Source: DAOTTW01 sp034437615 (GTDB lineage Bacteria > Chloroflexota > Anaerolineae > Aggregatilineales > Phototrophicaceae). From it: a stretch of 20,530 nucleotides of DNA. Within the stretch, counting starts at the first letter, position 1. Each line of letters starts with the position of its first letter. Below the pieces are notes generated by a model that was not told the origin of the DNA, searched no databases, and saw only the letters and a list, made by a program, of their open reading frames with translations. Shown here piece after piece: positions 14,017 through 20,530 of the stretch. The stretch is taken from positions 1 to 20,530 of the forward strand of contig DAOTTW010000229.1 of NCBI GenBank assembly GCA_034437615.1, read 5' to 3'. A program made the position numbers and the translations under genes.

Positions 14017-15429
14017 ATGTCACTACTCCGTAAAATGGACAAAAGCAGCACAGGTAATAGCGGCGGCAGCCCCGCCGATAACGAAGCCTCGCAAGCCGCC
14101 GCACGCAAAGCCGCCGCACGCCGCAAATCCGTCAGCGGTGGCAAGAAGGGCAGCAAAGGTGGCCAGCAAGATTACAGCGACCTCAAGTTGCGCATTCAGA
14201 ACAAGCTGCTAGCAGAGCTAGACCCCTCGATGGACCTCAGTAAGCAGGATGAGGTCCGCCGCCAAATTCAAGAGCTGTTCAACAGCGTGCTGGCCGAGGA
14301 AAACATGCTGCTCTCTAAGACAGAGCGCGAACGCCTCTTTGAGATTATCGTAGCGGATATTCTCGGCCTGGGTCCGATAGAGCTGCTACTGAAGGATGAG
14401 ACCATTACCGAGGTCATGGTCAACGGCCCGAAGAACATCTTCGTAGAGCGCAAAGGCAAGATCACGCTCTCCGGTGTGACGTTTGACAGTGAGGACCACG
14501 TCCTGCGCATCATCGACCGTATCGTGGCCCCGCTAGGCCGCCGTGTCGATGAAAGCTCGCCGTTGGTGGATGCACGCCTGCCAGATGGCTCGCGTGTGAA
14601 CGTCGTTATTCGTCCGGTGGCGCTGTGTGGCCCCACCATTACCATCCGTAAATTCGCGAAGAATCCGCTGGGCATTCAAGACCTGATCCGCTTCGGCTCG
14701 ATGACCAACGAAATCGCCAACTTCTTGCAGGCCTGCGTGGTTGCCGCGTTGAACATGGTTGTCTCCGGTGGTACTGGCTCTGGCAAGACGACCCTGCTGA
14801 ACGTGCTATCGAGTTTCATCCCCAACGATGAGCGCATCCTGACGATTGAAAACGCCGCAGAGTTGCAGCTTCAGCAGGAACATGTGGTACCGCTGGAAAG
14901 CCGCCCCTCCAACACCGAAGGCAAGGGGGCCATCAGCATTCAAGACCTGGTGGTGAACAGCCTGCGTATGCGCCCGGAGCGTATCGTGGTCGGTGAGTGT
15001 CGTGGTGGCGAAGCGCTGGATATGCTCCAGGCGATGAACACAGGCCACGATGGTAGCCTGACGACCCTGCACTCCAACTCGCCGCGTGATGCCATCTCTC
15101 GCATGGAGGTAATGTGCCTGATGGCGGGTATGGACCTACCGACACGCGCTATCCGTGAGCAGATCGCCTCGGCGGTGGATGTGATCGTTCAGCAGAGCCG
15201 TATGCGGGACGGCTCGCGTAAGATTCTGAACATTACAGAAGTACAGGGCATGGAAGGCGAGATGATTACGATGTCCGATATCTTTGAATTTGAGCAAACG
15301 GGCTACGAAAACAACAAGATCGTCGGTCGCATACGCCCAACGGGTATCCGCCCACGCTTCATGGAACGCATCGAAGATGCAGGGATCAACCTACCGCCGA
15401 CGGTCTTCGGTATCGGCAAGGTACGCTAG
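14017..15429 (+). CDS. cpaF: Tad pilus secretion ATPase CpaF/TadA (VirB11/GspE family)
   Basis: Encodes 470 aa. A basic, disordered N-terminus (about 1-55) is followed by the N-terminal domain with ADILGLGPIELLL (113-125) and the ATPase core. Walker A is GGTGSGKTT (251-259), the Walker B region is RIVVGECRGGEALD (322-335), and the His box is HDGSLTTLHSNSP (344-356). The Asp-box reads TIENAAEL (276-283), with Asn279 where CpaF proteins usually have Asp. The hexamer powers pilus extension, and possibly retraction, at the cytoplasmic face with TadB/TadC. AGGGAG 9 nt before the ATG supports the start. It is the best-conserved gene of the block. Confidence 0.95.
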   Translation: MSLLRKMDKSSTGNSGGSPADNEASQAAARKAAARRKSVSGGKKGSKGGQQDYSDLKLRIQNKLLAELDPSMDLSKQDEVRRQIQELFNSVLAEENMLLSKTERERLFEIIVADILGLGPIELLLKDETITEVMVNGPKNIFVERKGKITLSGVTFDSEDHVLRIIDRIVAPLGRRVDESSPLVDARLPDGSRVNVVIRPVALCGPTITIRKFAKNPLGIQDLIRFGSMTNEIANFLQACVVAALNMVVSGGTGSGKTTLLNVLSSFIPNDERILTIENAAELQLQQEHVVPLESRPSNTEGKGAISIQDLVVNSLRMRPERIVVGECRGGEALDMLQAMNTGHDGSLTTLHSNSPRDAISRMEVMCLMAGMDLPTRAIREQIASAVDVIVQQSRMRDGSRKILNITEVQGMEGEMITMSDIFEFEQTGYENNKIVGRIRPTGIRPRFMERIEDAGINLPPTVFGIGKVR

Positions 15430-15450
15430 CGACATACGACCCCAGCGAAG

Positions 15451-15513
15451 TTGACGCTTGTGCGCGCTTCGCAGTATTATGAGCATGATGGGTAAGCGGC
15501 CCGGCCGGGTTGC
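15451..15513 (+). promoter_or_regulatory. Candidate promoter and leader hairpin for tadB
   Basis: TTGACG (15451-15456), 18 bp and TATTAT (15475-15480) match the sigma-70 consensus at five of six positions in each hexamer. A start of transcription near 15487 would put a strong hairpin in the leader: CCCGGCCGGG (15500-15509), extendable with two wobble and two Watson-Crick pairs to 15496-15513. The ATG is at 15546, with GAGAGG about 10 nt before it. Confidence 0.5.
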
Positions 15514-15545
15514 AGTGCATAGTTTAGCTGAGAGGCACGATTGGT

Positions 15546-16568
15546 ATGGCTCCTGAACAAATCCTGATTTTAGCCGTAGCCGGTGTAATTGCGCTGGCGG
15601 TCATCGGCGTCGGTGTCTATCTTTCGCGGCGCGAGGACGACATTGTAGAGTATCGCCTGGGCCGCCTGGATATGACAGACGAGGAACTCAACGAACAATA
15701 TAAAGAAGTCAAGGTCGATAGCAGCGAAATTCCACGAGAAAATCGTCAGGTCTCTGTGCTTGAGGATAGCCGCCGCCTGTTGGACCCGTTCAACAACCTG
15801 CTGACGGAGCGCAAATTCGGTAAGAAGTGGCGTCAGCAGCTTGCCCGCGCCAACCTGCGTCTGACCGTCGCAGAGTTTGCAGCGTCCCATGCTGTGACGG
15901 CTGGTACGGGCTTCACGCTTGGCTATCTTCTGCTCTTCCCCGGTGACATTATTATGTCGATGGTCGCTGGTCTGATCGGCCTCTTTCTGCCGCGCATCTA
16001 CGTATCCCGTGCGATCAGCAAGCGTCTGATTGCCTTTGAAGAGCAACTGCCGGATACGCTCGGCCTGTGGGTGAACGCGCTGCGCTCCGGTTACAGCGTA
16101 CTACAGGCAATGGAGGCCATCGCGAAGGACGCCCCCGACCCCACCAAGACCGAGTTTGTCCGCGTGGTGAAGGAAGTCCAGCTTGGTATCGACATGGACG
16201 ACGCGCTAGATCATATGCTGGACCGCGTTGATAGCGATGACCTAGACCTTGTGGTGACGGCTGTGAACATCAACCGTGAAGTCGGTGGTAACCTTTCTGA
16301 AATTCTGGACGTGATCAGCCATACCATCCGTGAGCGCATTAAGCTCAAGGGCGAAATCCGCGTTTTGACCTCTCAGGGGCGCATTACCGGCTATCTGATT
16401 AGCTTCTTGCCGATTAGTCTGGCGCTCTTCTTGAATTTCGCTAGCCCTGGCTACATGGGTGATATGTTCTCGAACCGCGCTTGTGGTTGGCCGATGTTGG
16501 GCGTGGCTCTGGCGCTGATTGGCATTGGTACAGCGGTCATTCAGAAGATCATCGACATTGAAATTTGA
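15546..16568 (+). CDS. tadB: Tad pilus inner-membrane platform protein TadB (type II secretion F domain)
   Basis: Encodes 340 aa. Membrane segments are at about 5-26, 112-131, 134-153, 281-300 and 314-335. The T2SSF domain spans about 165-295 and includes FEEQLPDTLGLWVNALRSGY (164-183), VVKEVQLGIDMDDAL, and NREVGGNLSEILDVISHTIRER (243-264), all typical of TadB. It forms the membrane platform on which the CpaF ATPase acts, with TadC as partner. Residues 30-75 are a charged cytoplasmic stretch. The gap from cpaF is 116 bp and holds a good promoter candidate, so this gene may also be transcribed alone with tadC. Confidence 0.92.
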   Translation: MAPEQILILAVAGVIALAVIGVGVYLSRREDDIVEYRLGRLDMTDEELNEQYKEVKVDSSEIPRENRQVSVLEDSRRLLDPFNNLLTERKFGKKWRQQLARANLRLTVAEFAASHAVTAGTGFTLGYLLLFPGDIIMSMVAGLIGLFLPRIYVSRAISKRLIAFEEQLPDTLGLWVNALRSGYSVLQAMEAIAKDAPDPTKTEFVRVVKEVQLGIDMDDALDHMLDRVDSDDLDLVVTAVNINREVGGNLSEILDVISHTIRERIKLKGEIRVLTSQGRITGYLISFLPISLALFLNFASPGYMGDMFSNRACGWPMLGVALALIGIGTAVIQKIIDIEI

Positions 16569-16583
16569 TGCGCACAAGCGCCT

Positions 16584-16649
16584 AGATATGGCCAAGACAT
16601 AACCGAGATATGACCAAGACACAACCGAGATATGACCAAGACACAACCG
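16584..16649 (+). repeat. Three tandem copies of a 22-bp unit between tadB and tadC
   Basis: Copies lie at 16584-16605, 16606-16627 and 16628-16649. The second and third are identical; the first differs by G for A and T for C at two positions. A partial fourth copy (AGAT) follows and runs into the GAGGAG ribosome site (16654-16659) of tadC. Each unit contains AGATATG and CAAGACA. The repeat starts 15 bp after the tadB stop and fills most of the 101-bp gap. Confidence 0.92.
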
Positions 16650-16669
16650 AGATGAGGAGTTAAGCTACG

Positions 16670-17602
16670 ATGCTGCCATTATTAATTGTCCTGGGTGTTC
16701 TTATTGCGGTCGGCGTGTTGATTTACGTCGGCGTGAACAATGAGAGCGGCAGTGACCCGCTCAACGACCGCCTGGAATTCTACGGCGAGCAAGAGATCGA
16801 AATTGAATCGCTAGAAGATGTCGAACTCAAGCTATCGTTTAAAGATCGTGTGCTGTTGCCAGCAGCAAAGAAACTGGCCGCTTTCGTGGCGAACTTCACG
16901 CCACAATCGCAGCTTGAATTTACGCGCCGCCAACTGGAACTCGCTGGCCAAGCCACCGACCCGACGCAATTCTTCCTGATGCGTATTTTGCTGACGATCT
17001 TCCTGGGCTTGTTCGGTGCCTACATGGGTTTCATCGCCACCGACTCGGGCCCCACCACAGCGCTAGCCTATACGGGCGGCGGTTTGCTGCTGGGGTATTA
17101 CCTACCTGTGCTGATGTTGCGTTCACGTATCGAGCGCCGCCAAAAGGAAATCGTGAAATACCTGCCAGATGCGCTGGACTTGTTGACCATCTGCGTAGAA
17201 GCAGGGCTAGGCTTTGATGCGGCGATGGGCCGTGTGTACGAAAAGTGGGATAACGAGCTTGGTTTGGCCTTCGGGCGCGTGCTGCGTGAAATCCAGCTTG
17301 GTAAGGCACGCAGGGACGCGCTGAAGGACATGTCGAACCGTATGGATGTGCCGGATGTGAACACCTTCACGGCGGCAGTCATCCAGGCAGAACAACTTGG
17401 TGTGAGTATGAGTAAAATCTTGCGCGTGCAATCGGACCAGATGCGTGTGAAGCGCCGCCAGCGTGCGCAGGAGAAAGCACAGCAAGCCCCGGTGAAGATG
17501 ATGATTCCGATGACAATGCTCATCTTCCCGTCCATCTGGATTGTGTTGCTGGGGCCAGCGGTGCTGCGCCTAATGAACACCGATGGCGGCGGTGCTTTCT
17601 AG
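16670..17602 (+). CDS. tadC: Tad pilus inner-membrane platform protein TadC (type II secretion F domain)
   Basis: Encodes 310 aa. Hydrophobic segments lie at about 2-22, 102-122, 130-150 and 277-300. The T2SSF domain spans about 160-290 with KYLPDALDLLTICVEAGLGF (163-182), LREIQLGKARRDALKDMSNR, and AAVIQAEQLGVSMSKILRVQ (235-254), which are TadC hallmarks. It pairs with TadB in the membrane platform. GAGGAG sits 10 nt before the ATG. The 5' region is occupied by a tandem repeat. It is the last recognisable Tad gene in the window; no flp pilin, tadE/tadF or prepilin peptidase gene follows. Confidence 0.92.
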   Translation: MLPLLIVLGVLIAVGVLIYVGVNNESGSDPLNDRLEFYGEQEIEIESLEDVELKLSFKDRVLLPAAKKLAAFVANFTPQSQLEFTRRQLELAGQATDPTQFFLMRILLTIFLGLFGAYMGFIATDSGPTTALAYTGGGLLLGYYLPVLMLRSRIERRQKEIVKYLPDALDLLTICVEAGLGFDAAMGRVYEKWDNELGLAFGRVLREIQLGKARRDALKDMSNRMDVPDVNTFTAAVIQAEQLGVSMSKILRVQSDQMRVKRRQRAQEKAQQAPVKMMIPMTMLIFPSIWIVLLGPAVLRLMNTDGGGAF

Positions 17603-17654
17603 GCATCGGGCACACGGACGGTAGGACGACACAATAGCTTGGGCGACTGTTTTT

Positions 17655-17695
17655 CGCGGCGGCGTCAGCCGTACTGTAGGCTTAATTCCGCCGCG
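17655..17695. repeat. Inverted repeat 3' of tadC
   Basis: CGCGGCGG (17655-17662) and CCGCCGCG (17688-17695) are perfect 8-bp arms around a 25-nt loop. The loop overlaps the palindrome CGGCGTCAGCCG (17660-17671), identical to 5799-5810, and contains CTGTAGG, recalling the GTAGGG of the other palindromic elements. An AT-rich stretch with several T runs follows (17700-17740). It may end tadC transcription, but the T runs are not directly attached to the stem. Confidence 0.55.
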
Positions 17696-17708
17696 TTGTA
17701 CTAATCTT

Positions 17709-17739
17709 TTGTTATTTGATTAACTTTTTATTGTATATT
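17709..17739 (+). promoter_or_regulatory. Weak candidate promoter for comF-hpf
   Basis: TTGTTA (17709-17714), 19 bp and TATATT (17734-17739) lie in an AT-rich island within a GC-rich region, 21 bp before the comF ATG. The spacing is longer than ideal. The gap 17603-17759 holds nothing else apart from the inverted repeat. Confidence 0.35.
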
Positions 17740-17759
17740 TCTAAGGGTATCGCACCACG

Positions 17760-18413
17760 ATGTTGTCACGCTGGCTGCATAGCACGCTTGATATGATCTT
17801 CCCGCCCCGTTGTAGTGGATGTGGGCGTGTGGGTTGGCGCTGGTGTACGGCCTGTGAGCAAGCGCTGGCGGCGACGGCAACCGAATTCGTGACGCGGCGT
17901 ATAACGGGCCTGGATGCGTTTATATCGACGGGTAGCCACAGCGGACAGTTGCGACTGGCCCTGCGCGCCCTGAAATACGATGGTGCGCAGGATGTGGCGC
18001 AAGCGCTGTCTCGGCGGCTGGTTCAGGCGATAATGGCGCAAAACTGGCGTTTTGACACGGTGATACCCGTGCCATTACACAGCAGACGCCAGGCCGAACG
18101 CGGATATAATCAGGCTAAAGTGCTGGCCGTCGCTGTTGCAAATCATTACGGTTTGCCCTTGCTGGATGCTGCGGTGATACGCCAACGCCCGACCCGCACA
18201 CAGGTGGGCCTGAACCGCCAGCAGCGCATCGACAACGTAGCCGGGGCCTTTATCACGACACAACCCCTGCACGGGCACGCTGTCTTATTGGTTGATGATG
18301 TGCGTACCACAGGTGCAACCATCGGTGCTTGTGCACAAGCGCTGCGCAACGCCGGGGCCAACCCCATCTATGGCATTACAGTCACCCACGCCACACCCCG
18401 GCAGCAACAGTAA
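17760..18413 (+). CDS. comF: ComF family phosphoribosyltransferase-like protein
   Basis: Encodes 217 aa, a usual length. An N-terminal four-Cys zinc motif (Cys18, Cys21, Cys29, Cys32: PPRCSGCGRVGWRWCTAC) is followed by a type I phosphoribosyltransferase domain. ALKYDGAQDVA (69-79), VIPVPLHSRRQAERGYNQAK (101-120) and the PRPP-binding loop VLLVDDVRTTGATI (175-188) are all well conserved. ComF proteins are needed for DNA uptake or recombination in competent bacteria, and act in the cytoplasm. hpf follows after 31 bp; comF next to hpf is a known arrangement, for example in Firmicutes. The start is the first ATG in frame; AAGGG lies a little far upstream (about 13 nt). Confidence 0.92.
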   Translation: MLSRWLHSTLDMIFPPRCSGCGRVGWRWCTACEQALAATATEFVTRRITGLDAFISTGSHSGQLRLALRALKYDGAQDVAQALSRRLVQAIMAQNWRFDTVIPVPLHSRRQAERGYNQAKVLAVAVANHYGLPLLDAAVIRQRPTRTQVGLNRQQRIDNVAGAFITTQPLHGHAVLLVDDVRTTGATIGACAQALRNAGANPIYGITVTHATPRQQQ

Positions 18414-18444
18414 GGATACTTATTTTACGTTTGGAGGTCCGCGT

Positions 18445-19068
18445 ATGAACGTGACACTACATACCCATAACTATCAATTGTCTGAGTCTTTAGAGACTTT
18501 TGCACAGCAAAAACTAGAGAAGCTAGGCCGTTATCTGCCCAATATAGACAGCATCAGCGTGGAATTCTTGCGACAGCATAGCAGCAAGGGGCCGGATGTC
18601 ATGCGGGCACAGATTACCGTGCGCCACAGTCGCGGTGCCATCTTGCGTGCAGAGGATAAAAGCCCCTATGAAAACGCGAATACAGCCAAAATCGTCTTAG
18701 GGGGTGCCATCGACAAAATGCACCGCCGCATTCGCCGCTTTAAGGAGAAACCGCGCAGTAAGCGGATGCGCGAAGCCTATGTCCTCAGCCCGGATGAATT
18801 GTCATTAGCAGAAGAACTGCCGGATGATGTGGATTACGCGCTGGACGCTGAAGAGAACGTTACGGATGTGGATGTAACCCCCAATGGCCTCATCAAGCGG
18901 CGCAAAGAGGTGGCAGTGACAGCGATGAATGAGGACGAGGCGATTGCACAGATGGAGCTACTCGGCCACACATTCTTTATCTTCTTCAACCCGGATACCG
19001 CGCAGATGCAGGTGGTGTATAAGCGCGATGACGGCGGCTATGGCCTGCTGGAGCCGCATCTGGCTTGA
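18445..19068 (+). CDS. hpf: Long-form ribosome hibernation promoting factor
   Basis: Encodes 207 aa. The N-terminal S30AE/RaiA domain (about 1-100) starts MNVTLHTHNYQLSESLETFA and has the KLGRYLPNIDSISVEF and QITVRHSRGAILRAED strands; a basic helix KMHRRIRRFKEKPRSKR (91-107) follows. The linker is acidic. The C-terminal dimerisation domain (about 150-205) contains NEDEAIAQMELLGHTFFIFF and QMQVVYKRDDGGYGLLEP, the mark of long HPF, which ties two ribosomes into inactive 100S particles. The frame is open further 5' to 18292 inside comF, but GGAGG at 18432-18436, 8 nt before this ATG, and the family N-terminus fix the start at 18445. Transcription with comF is likely. Confidence 0.96.
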   Translation: MNVTLHTHNYQLSESLETFAQQKLEKLGRYLPNIDSISVEFLRQHSSKGPDVMRAQITVRHSRGAILRAEDKSPYENANTAKIVLGGAIDKMHRRIRRFKEKPRSKRMREAYVLSPDELSLAEELPDDVDYALDAEENVTDVDVTPNGLIKRRKEVAVTAMNEDEAIAQMELLGHTFFIFFNPDTAQMQVVYKRDDGGYGLLEPHLA

Positions 19069-19107
19069 TGCAGAAAAACAAATCAAACCAGCAATGTATC
19101 ACATTCA

Positions 19108-19127
19108 GGGCGCAGCATACTGCGCCC
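19108..19127. repeat. 20-bp palindromic module between convergent genes
   Basis: GGGCGCAGCATACTGCGCCC has perfect 8-bp arms and a CATA loop. It begins 40 bp after the hpf stop and ends 13 bp before the stop of the convergent regulator gene, so a stem could form in both transcripts. It is very close in sequence to the second module at 1750-1769. Confidence 0.8.
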
Positions 19128-19140
19128 CTGCGCGTGATTG

Positions 19141-19866
19141 TCACCGTTTGATCGCCAGCGCGGTAAAGCGCATAAATGCCCGTTCCTGTGGCGTCATGTC
19201 CGTTGGGTATTCGGTTTCGTCGTAGGTTTCGAGGATGCGATAGCCCTCTTTGATGTAGCCGCGTATGGTGTGCAGGCTGATGCCCATTTCATCGGCTGCG
19301 AGATGTGCGGGCATCCCCTCTATCACGCACAACTTGATCGCCTGCCGAATGCGCTCCGTCATTTCCGGGTATTCGCGACGCTCTGGCAGCGTCACGGCGT
19401 TGAACAGGCGCAGGCTATGCGTGTGTTGGCGCTGACGGGCGATGCTTGGCGTCACCACGAATTCCTGGTCCAATGCGTGGACAATTGCCCACGTAATCTG
19501 AATGCCAACCTCATGCTTGAGCAGATAGGCGCGTGCATGGGCCTCTGCGGCGGCTTCTACGCGCTGGATTTCCAGGGTATGCGCCGTACAGATCACGTTA
19601 GCCTCCGGGATGGCGTGGCGCAATTCATCCACCACGCGCCCCACATCAGCGGCGGTGCCGATGTGCTCAGCATCTAACACAATCACATCCGGCAATTCGG
19701 CCTCTGACACATTACGTAGGTGAGTCCACAGTTCATCCAGGCTGTTGGCTAAATGGGTGACGCGGGTGCGCCGATCCCAGGCAAGGTAACTGTTGATGGC
19801 TTGCAAGGCGTAGTAATCGGTGTCCATCACCACCACTTTGAGGTTTAAATTCAAGACCCCGGACAT
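19141..19866 (-). CDS. Orphan response-regulator-like protein with unusual C-terminal helix-turn-helix
   Basis: Encodes 241 aa. The N-terminal receiver-like domain (about 9-130) has Asp15 in VVVMDTDYY, Asp65 in DVIVLDAEHIG, Thr94 in ICTAHT and Lys117 in YLLKHE. The second acidic residue of the usual Asp-Asp pair is Thr16, so metal binding may be altered. The C-terminal part (about 165-215) includes RIRQAIKLCVIEGMPAHLAA and MGISLHTIRGYIKEGYRIL, a helix-turn-helix that lacks the usual LTxREREVL start of LuxR domains. It may bind DNA. No kinase gene is adjacent. The ATG at 19866 has AAGGAA 6 nt upstream; a start at 19911 would add 15 residues without a site. Confidence 0.75.
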   Translation of the reverse strand: MSGVLNLNLKVVVMDTDYYALQAINSYLAWDRRTRVTHLANSLDELWTHLRNVSEAELPDVIVLDAEHIGTAADVGRVVDELRHAIPEANVICTAHTLEIQRVEAAAEAHARAYLLKHEVGIQITWAIVHALDQEFVVTPSIARQRQHTHSLRLFNAVTLPERREYPEMTERIRQAIKLCVIEGMPAHLAADEMGISLHTIRGYIKEGYRILETYDETEYPTDMTPQERAFMRFTALAIKR

Positions 19867-19969
19867 GGGCGTTTCCTTGAAGAGTCTGACATGGTTGGCC
19901 TGCGTCGGCAAATGCTGCGGCTATGTCAAGTTTAAGCTGTTTTGGGGGCAGGGGCAACGTTTGCTCAAG

Positions 19970-20530
19970 CTATTTAGTGTGGGTTAATTGAGTAGATGCG
20001 CTCGCTAGCTGCCAGTTCGGGGGGTTATTGCGCCGACGCCAGCGTAACCCCACCGGATAGCCAAGCATCTTAGCCACGTCCCCCGTCACGCGCAAGACAG
20101 GCACCCACAGCACAGCCCGCAGCCAGGATGTAGCGCCACGTTCCGGCAACAGGCGCATCACCACAGGCAAACGGGCATAGGGCCGATACAGATACACAGC
20201 AGCGCCGACGACATACAGCAACCACAGCACCGGATGCAGCAGCAAACCCAGCAGCGCAATCGACGGGATGACAAGCAAATACGTGGCGTAACGGATCAGA
20301 TGCCGTTTGCGCCACAGGTCGGCTTTGCCATCACCACGCGCATAGCGATAGTATTGCTTGAAGAAGGCACGCAGCGTCGGGCGTGGCCGAAAATGAACCA
20401 GTGCATCCGACACAAAGGCAAACGGCGGCACGCTGGCTTGCAGGCGCAGGTCAAAGATCAGGTCTTCGCAATAATCCAGCCATTGCGGATAGCCGCCGAT
20501 ATGCTCAGCCGCACGCTTGCGCACCGCCAC
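19970..20530 (-). CDS. Glycosyltransferase family 2, C-terminal part (runs off the window)
   Basis: The 186 residues visible are open to the right edge, so the start is outside the window. AVRKRAAEHIGGYPQWLDYCEDLIFDLRLQ is the typical 'GGF/Y...ED.dl..Rl' acceptor-side region of GT2 enzymes with the acidic ED pair. It is followed by FKQYYRYARGDGKAD, the Q/RxxRW-like position of processive and polytopic members, and by two or three hydrophobic segments (about 80-125 of the visible part). The nucleotide-sugar binding half is missing here only because the window ends. It likely makes a surface glycan or glycolipid. The orphan regulator gene lies 104 bp downstream on the same strand. Confidence 0.85.
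   Translation of the reverse strand: MAVRKRAAEHIGGYPQWLDYCEDLIFDLRLQASVPPFAFVSDALVHFRPRPTLRAFFKQYYRYARGDGKADLWRKRHLIRYATYLLVIPSIALLGLLLHPVLWLLYVVGAAVYLYRPYARLPVVMRLLPERGATSWLRAVLWVPVLRVTGDVAKMLGYPVGLRWRRRNNPPNWQLASASTQLTHTK

Noticed and set aside
17655..17740. A classical Rho-independent terminator after tadC
   Set aside because: The stem has a 25-nt loop and the T-rich runs are not directly joined to it; it is kept as an inverted repeat only.
18292..18444. An upstream extension of the hpf reading frame by 51 codons, overlapping comF
   Set aside because: The family N-terminus and a GGAGG ribosome site place the start at 18445; the extension lies inside comF in another frame and has no HPF-like sequence.

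Overview
The window reads as an ordinary chromosomal stretch of a free-living, GC-moderate bacterium, most likely a Chloroflexota member (Anaerolineae-like). This is inferred from protein style, not from a marker gene: Thr/Pro-rich stalk proteins, a Tad-type pilus cluster with no secretin gene in view, a receiver-domain TadZ/CpaE, and polytopic GT-C-like glycosyltransferases. No rRNA, tRNA, CRISPR array, insertion sequence or phage gene was seen.

Layout. (1) 188-5668, plus strand: a membrane-anchored C39-like peptidase with TPRs, the lipid II flippase MurJ, an SRPBCC protein, a GloB-like metallo-beta-lactamase-fold hydrolase and an alkaline-phosphatase-superfamily metalloenzyme. (2) 5869-8700, minus strand: two tandem polytopic membrane proteins of glycosyltransferase type, 3 bp apart. 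(3) 9025-10854, plus strand: a NarL/LuxR response regulator and a soluble HisKA_3 histidine kinase, 3 bp apart. (4) 11220-17602, plus strand: a Tad/Flp pilus assembly block in the order cpaB, cpaE/tadZ (with receiver domain), cpaF/tadA, tadB, tadC. These genes are separated by gaps of 101-158 bp, some holding promoter-like and hairpin sequences. (5) 17760-19068, plus strand: comF followed by long-form hpf. (6) 19141-20530, minus strand: an orphan response-regulator-like protein and the C-terminal part of a family 2 glycosyltransferase that runs off the window.

How the parts may work together. CpaB, CpaE, CpaF, TadB and TadC would form the inner-membrane motor of a Tad pilus. The two-component pair just upstream is a plausible regulator, and the CpaE receiver domain offers a second phosphorylation input. 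Pilin, prepilin peptidase and any outer pore are not in the window.

The most unusual non-coding content is a set of palindromic modules of about 20 bp found just 3' of genes. Two loci (5736-5795 and 10899-10958) carry the same 60-bp architecture of palindrome, CTAC...GTAG core and palindrome, in opposite orientations. The outer arms differ in sequence but remain self-complementary. Single or paired 20-bp modules lie at 1729-1769 and 19108-19127. Two unrelated tandem triplications (22 bp and 18 bp) sit directly at the 5' ends of two membrane-protein genes.
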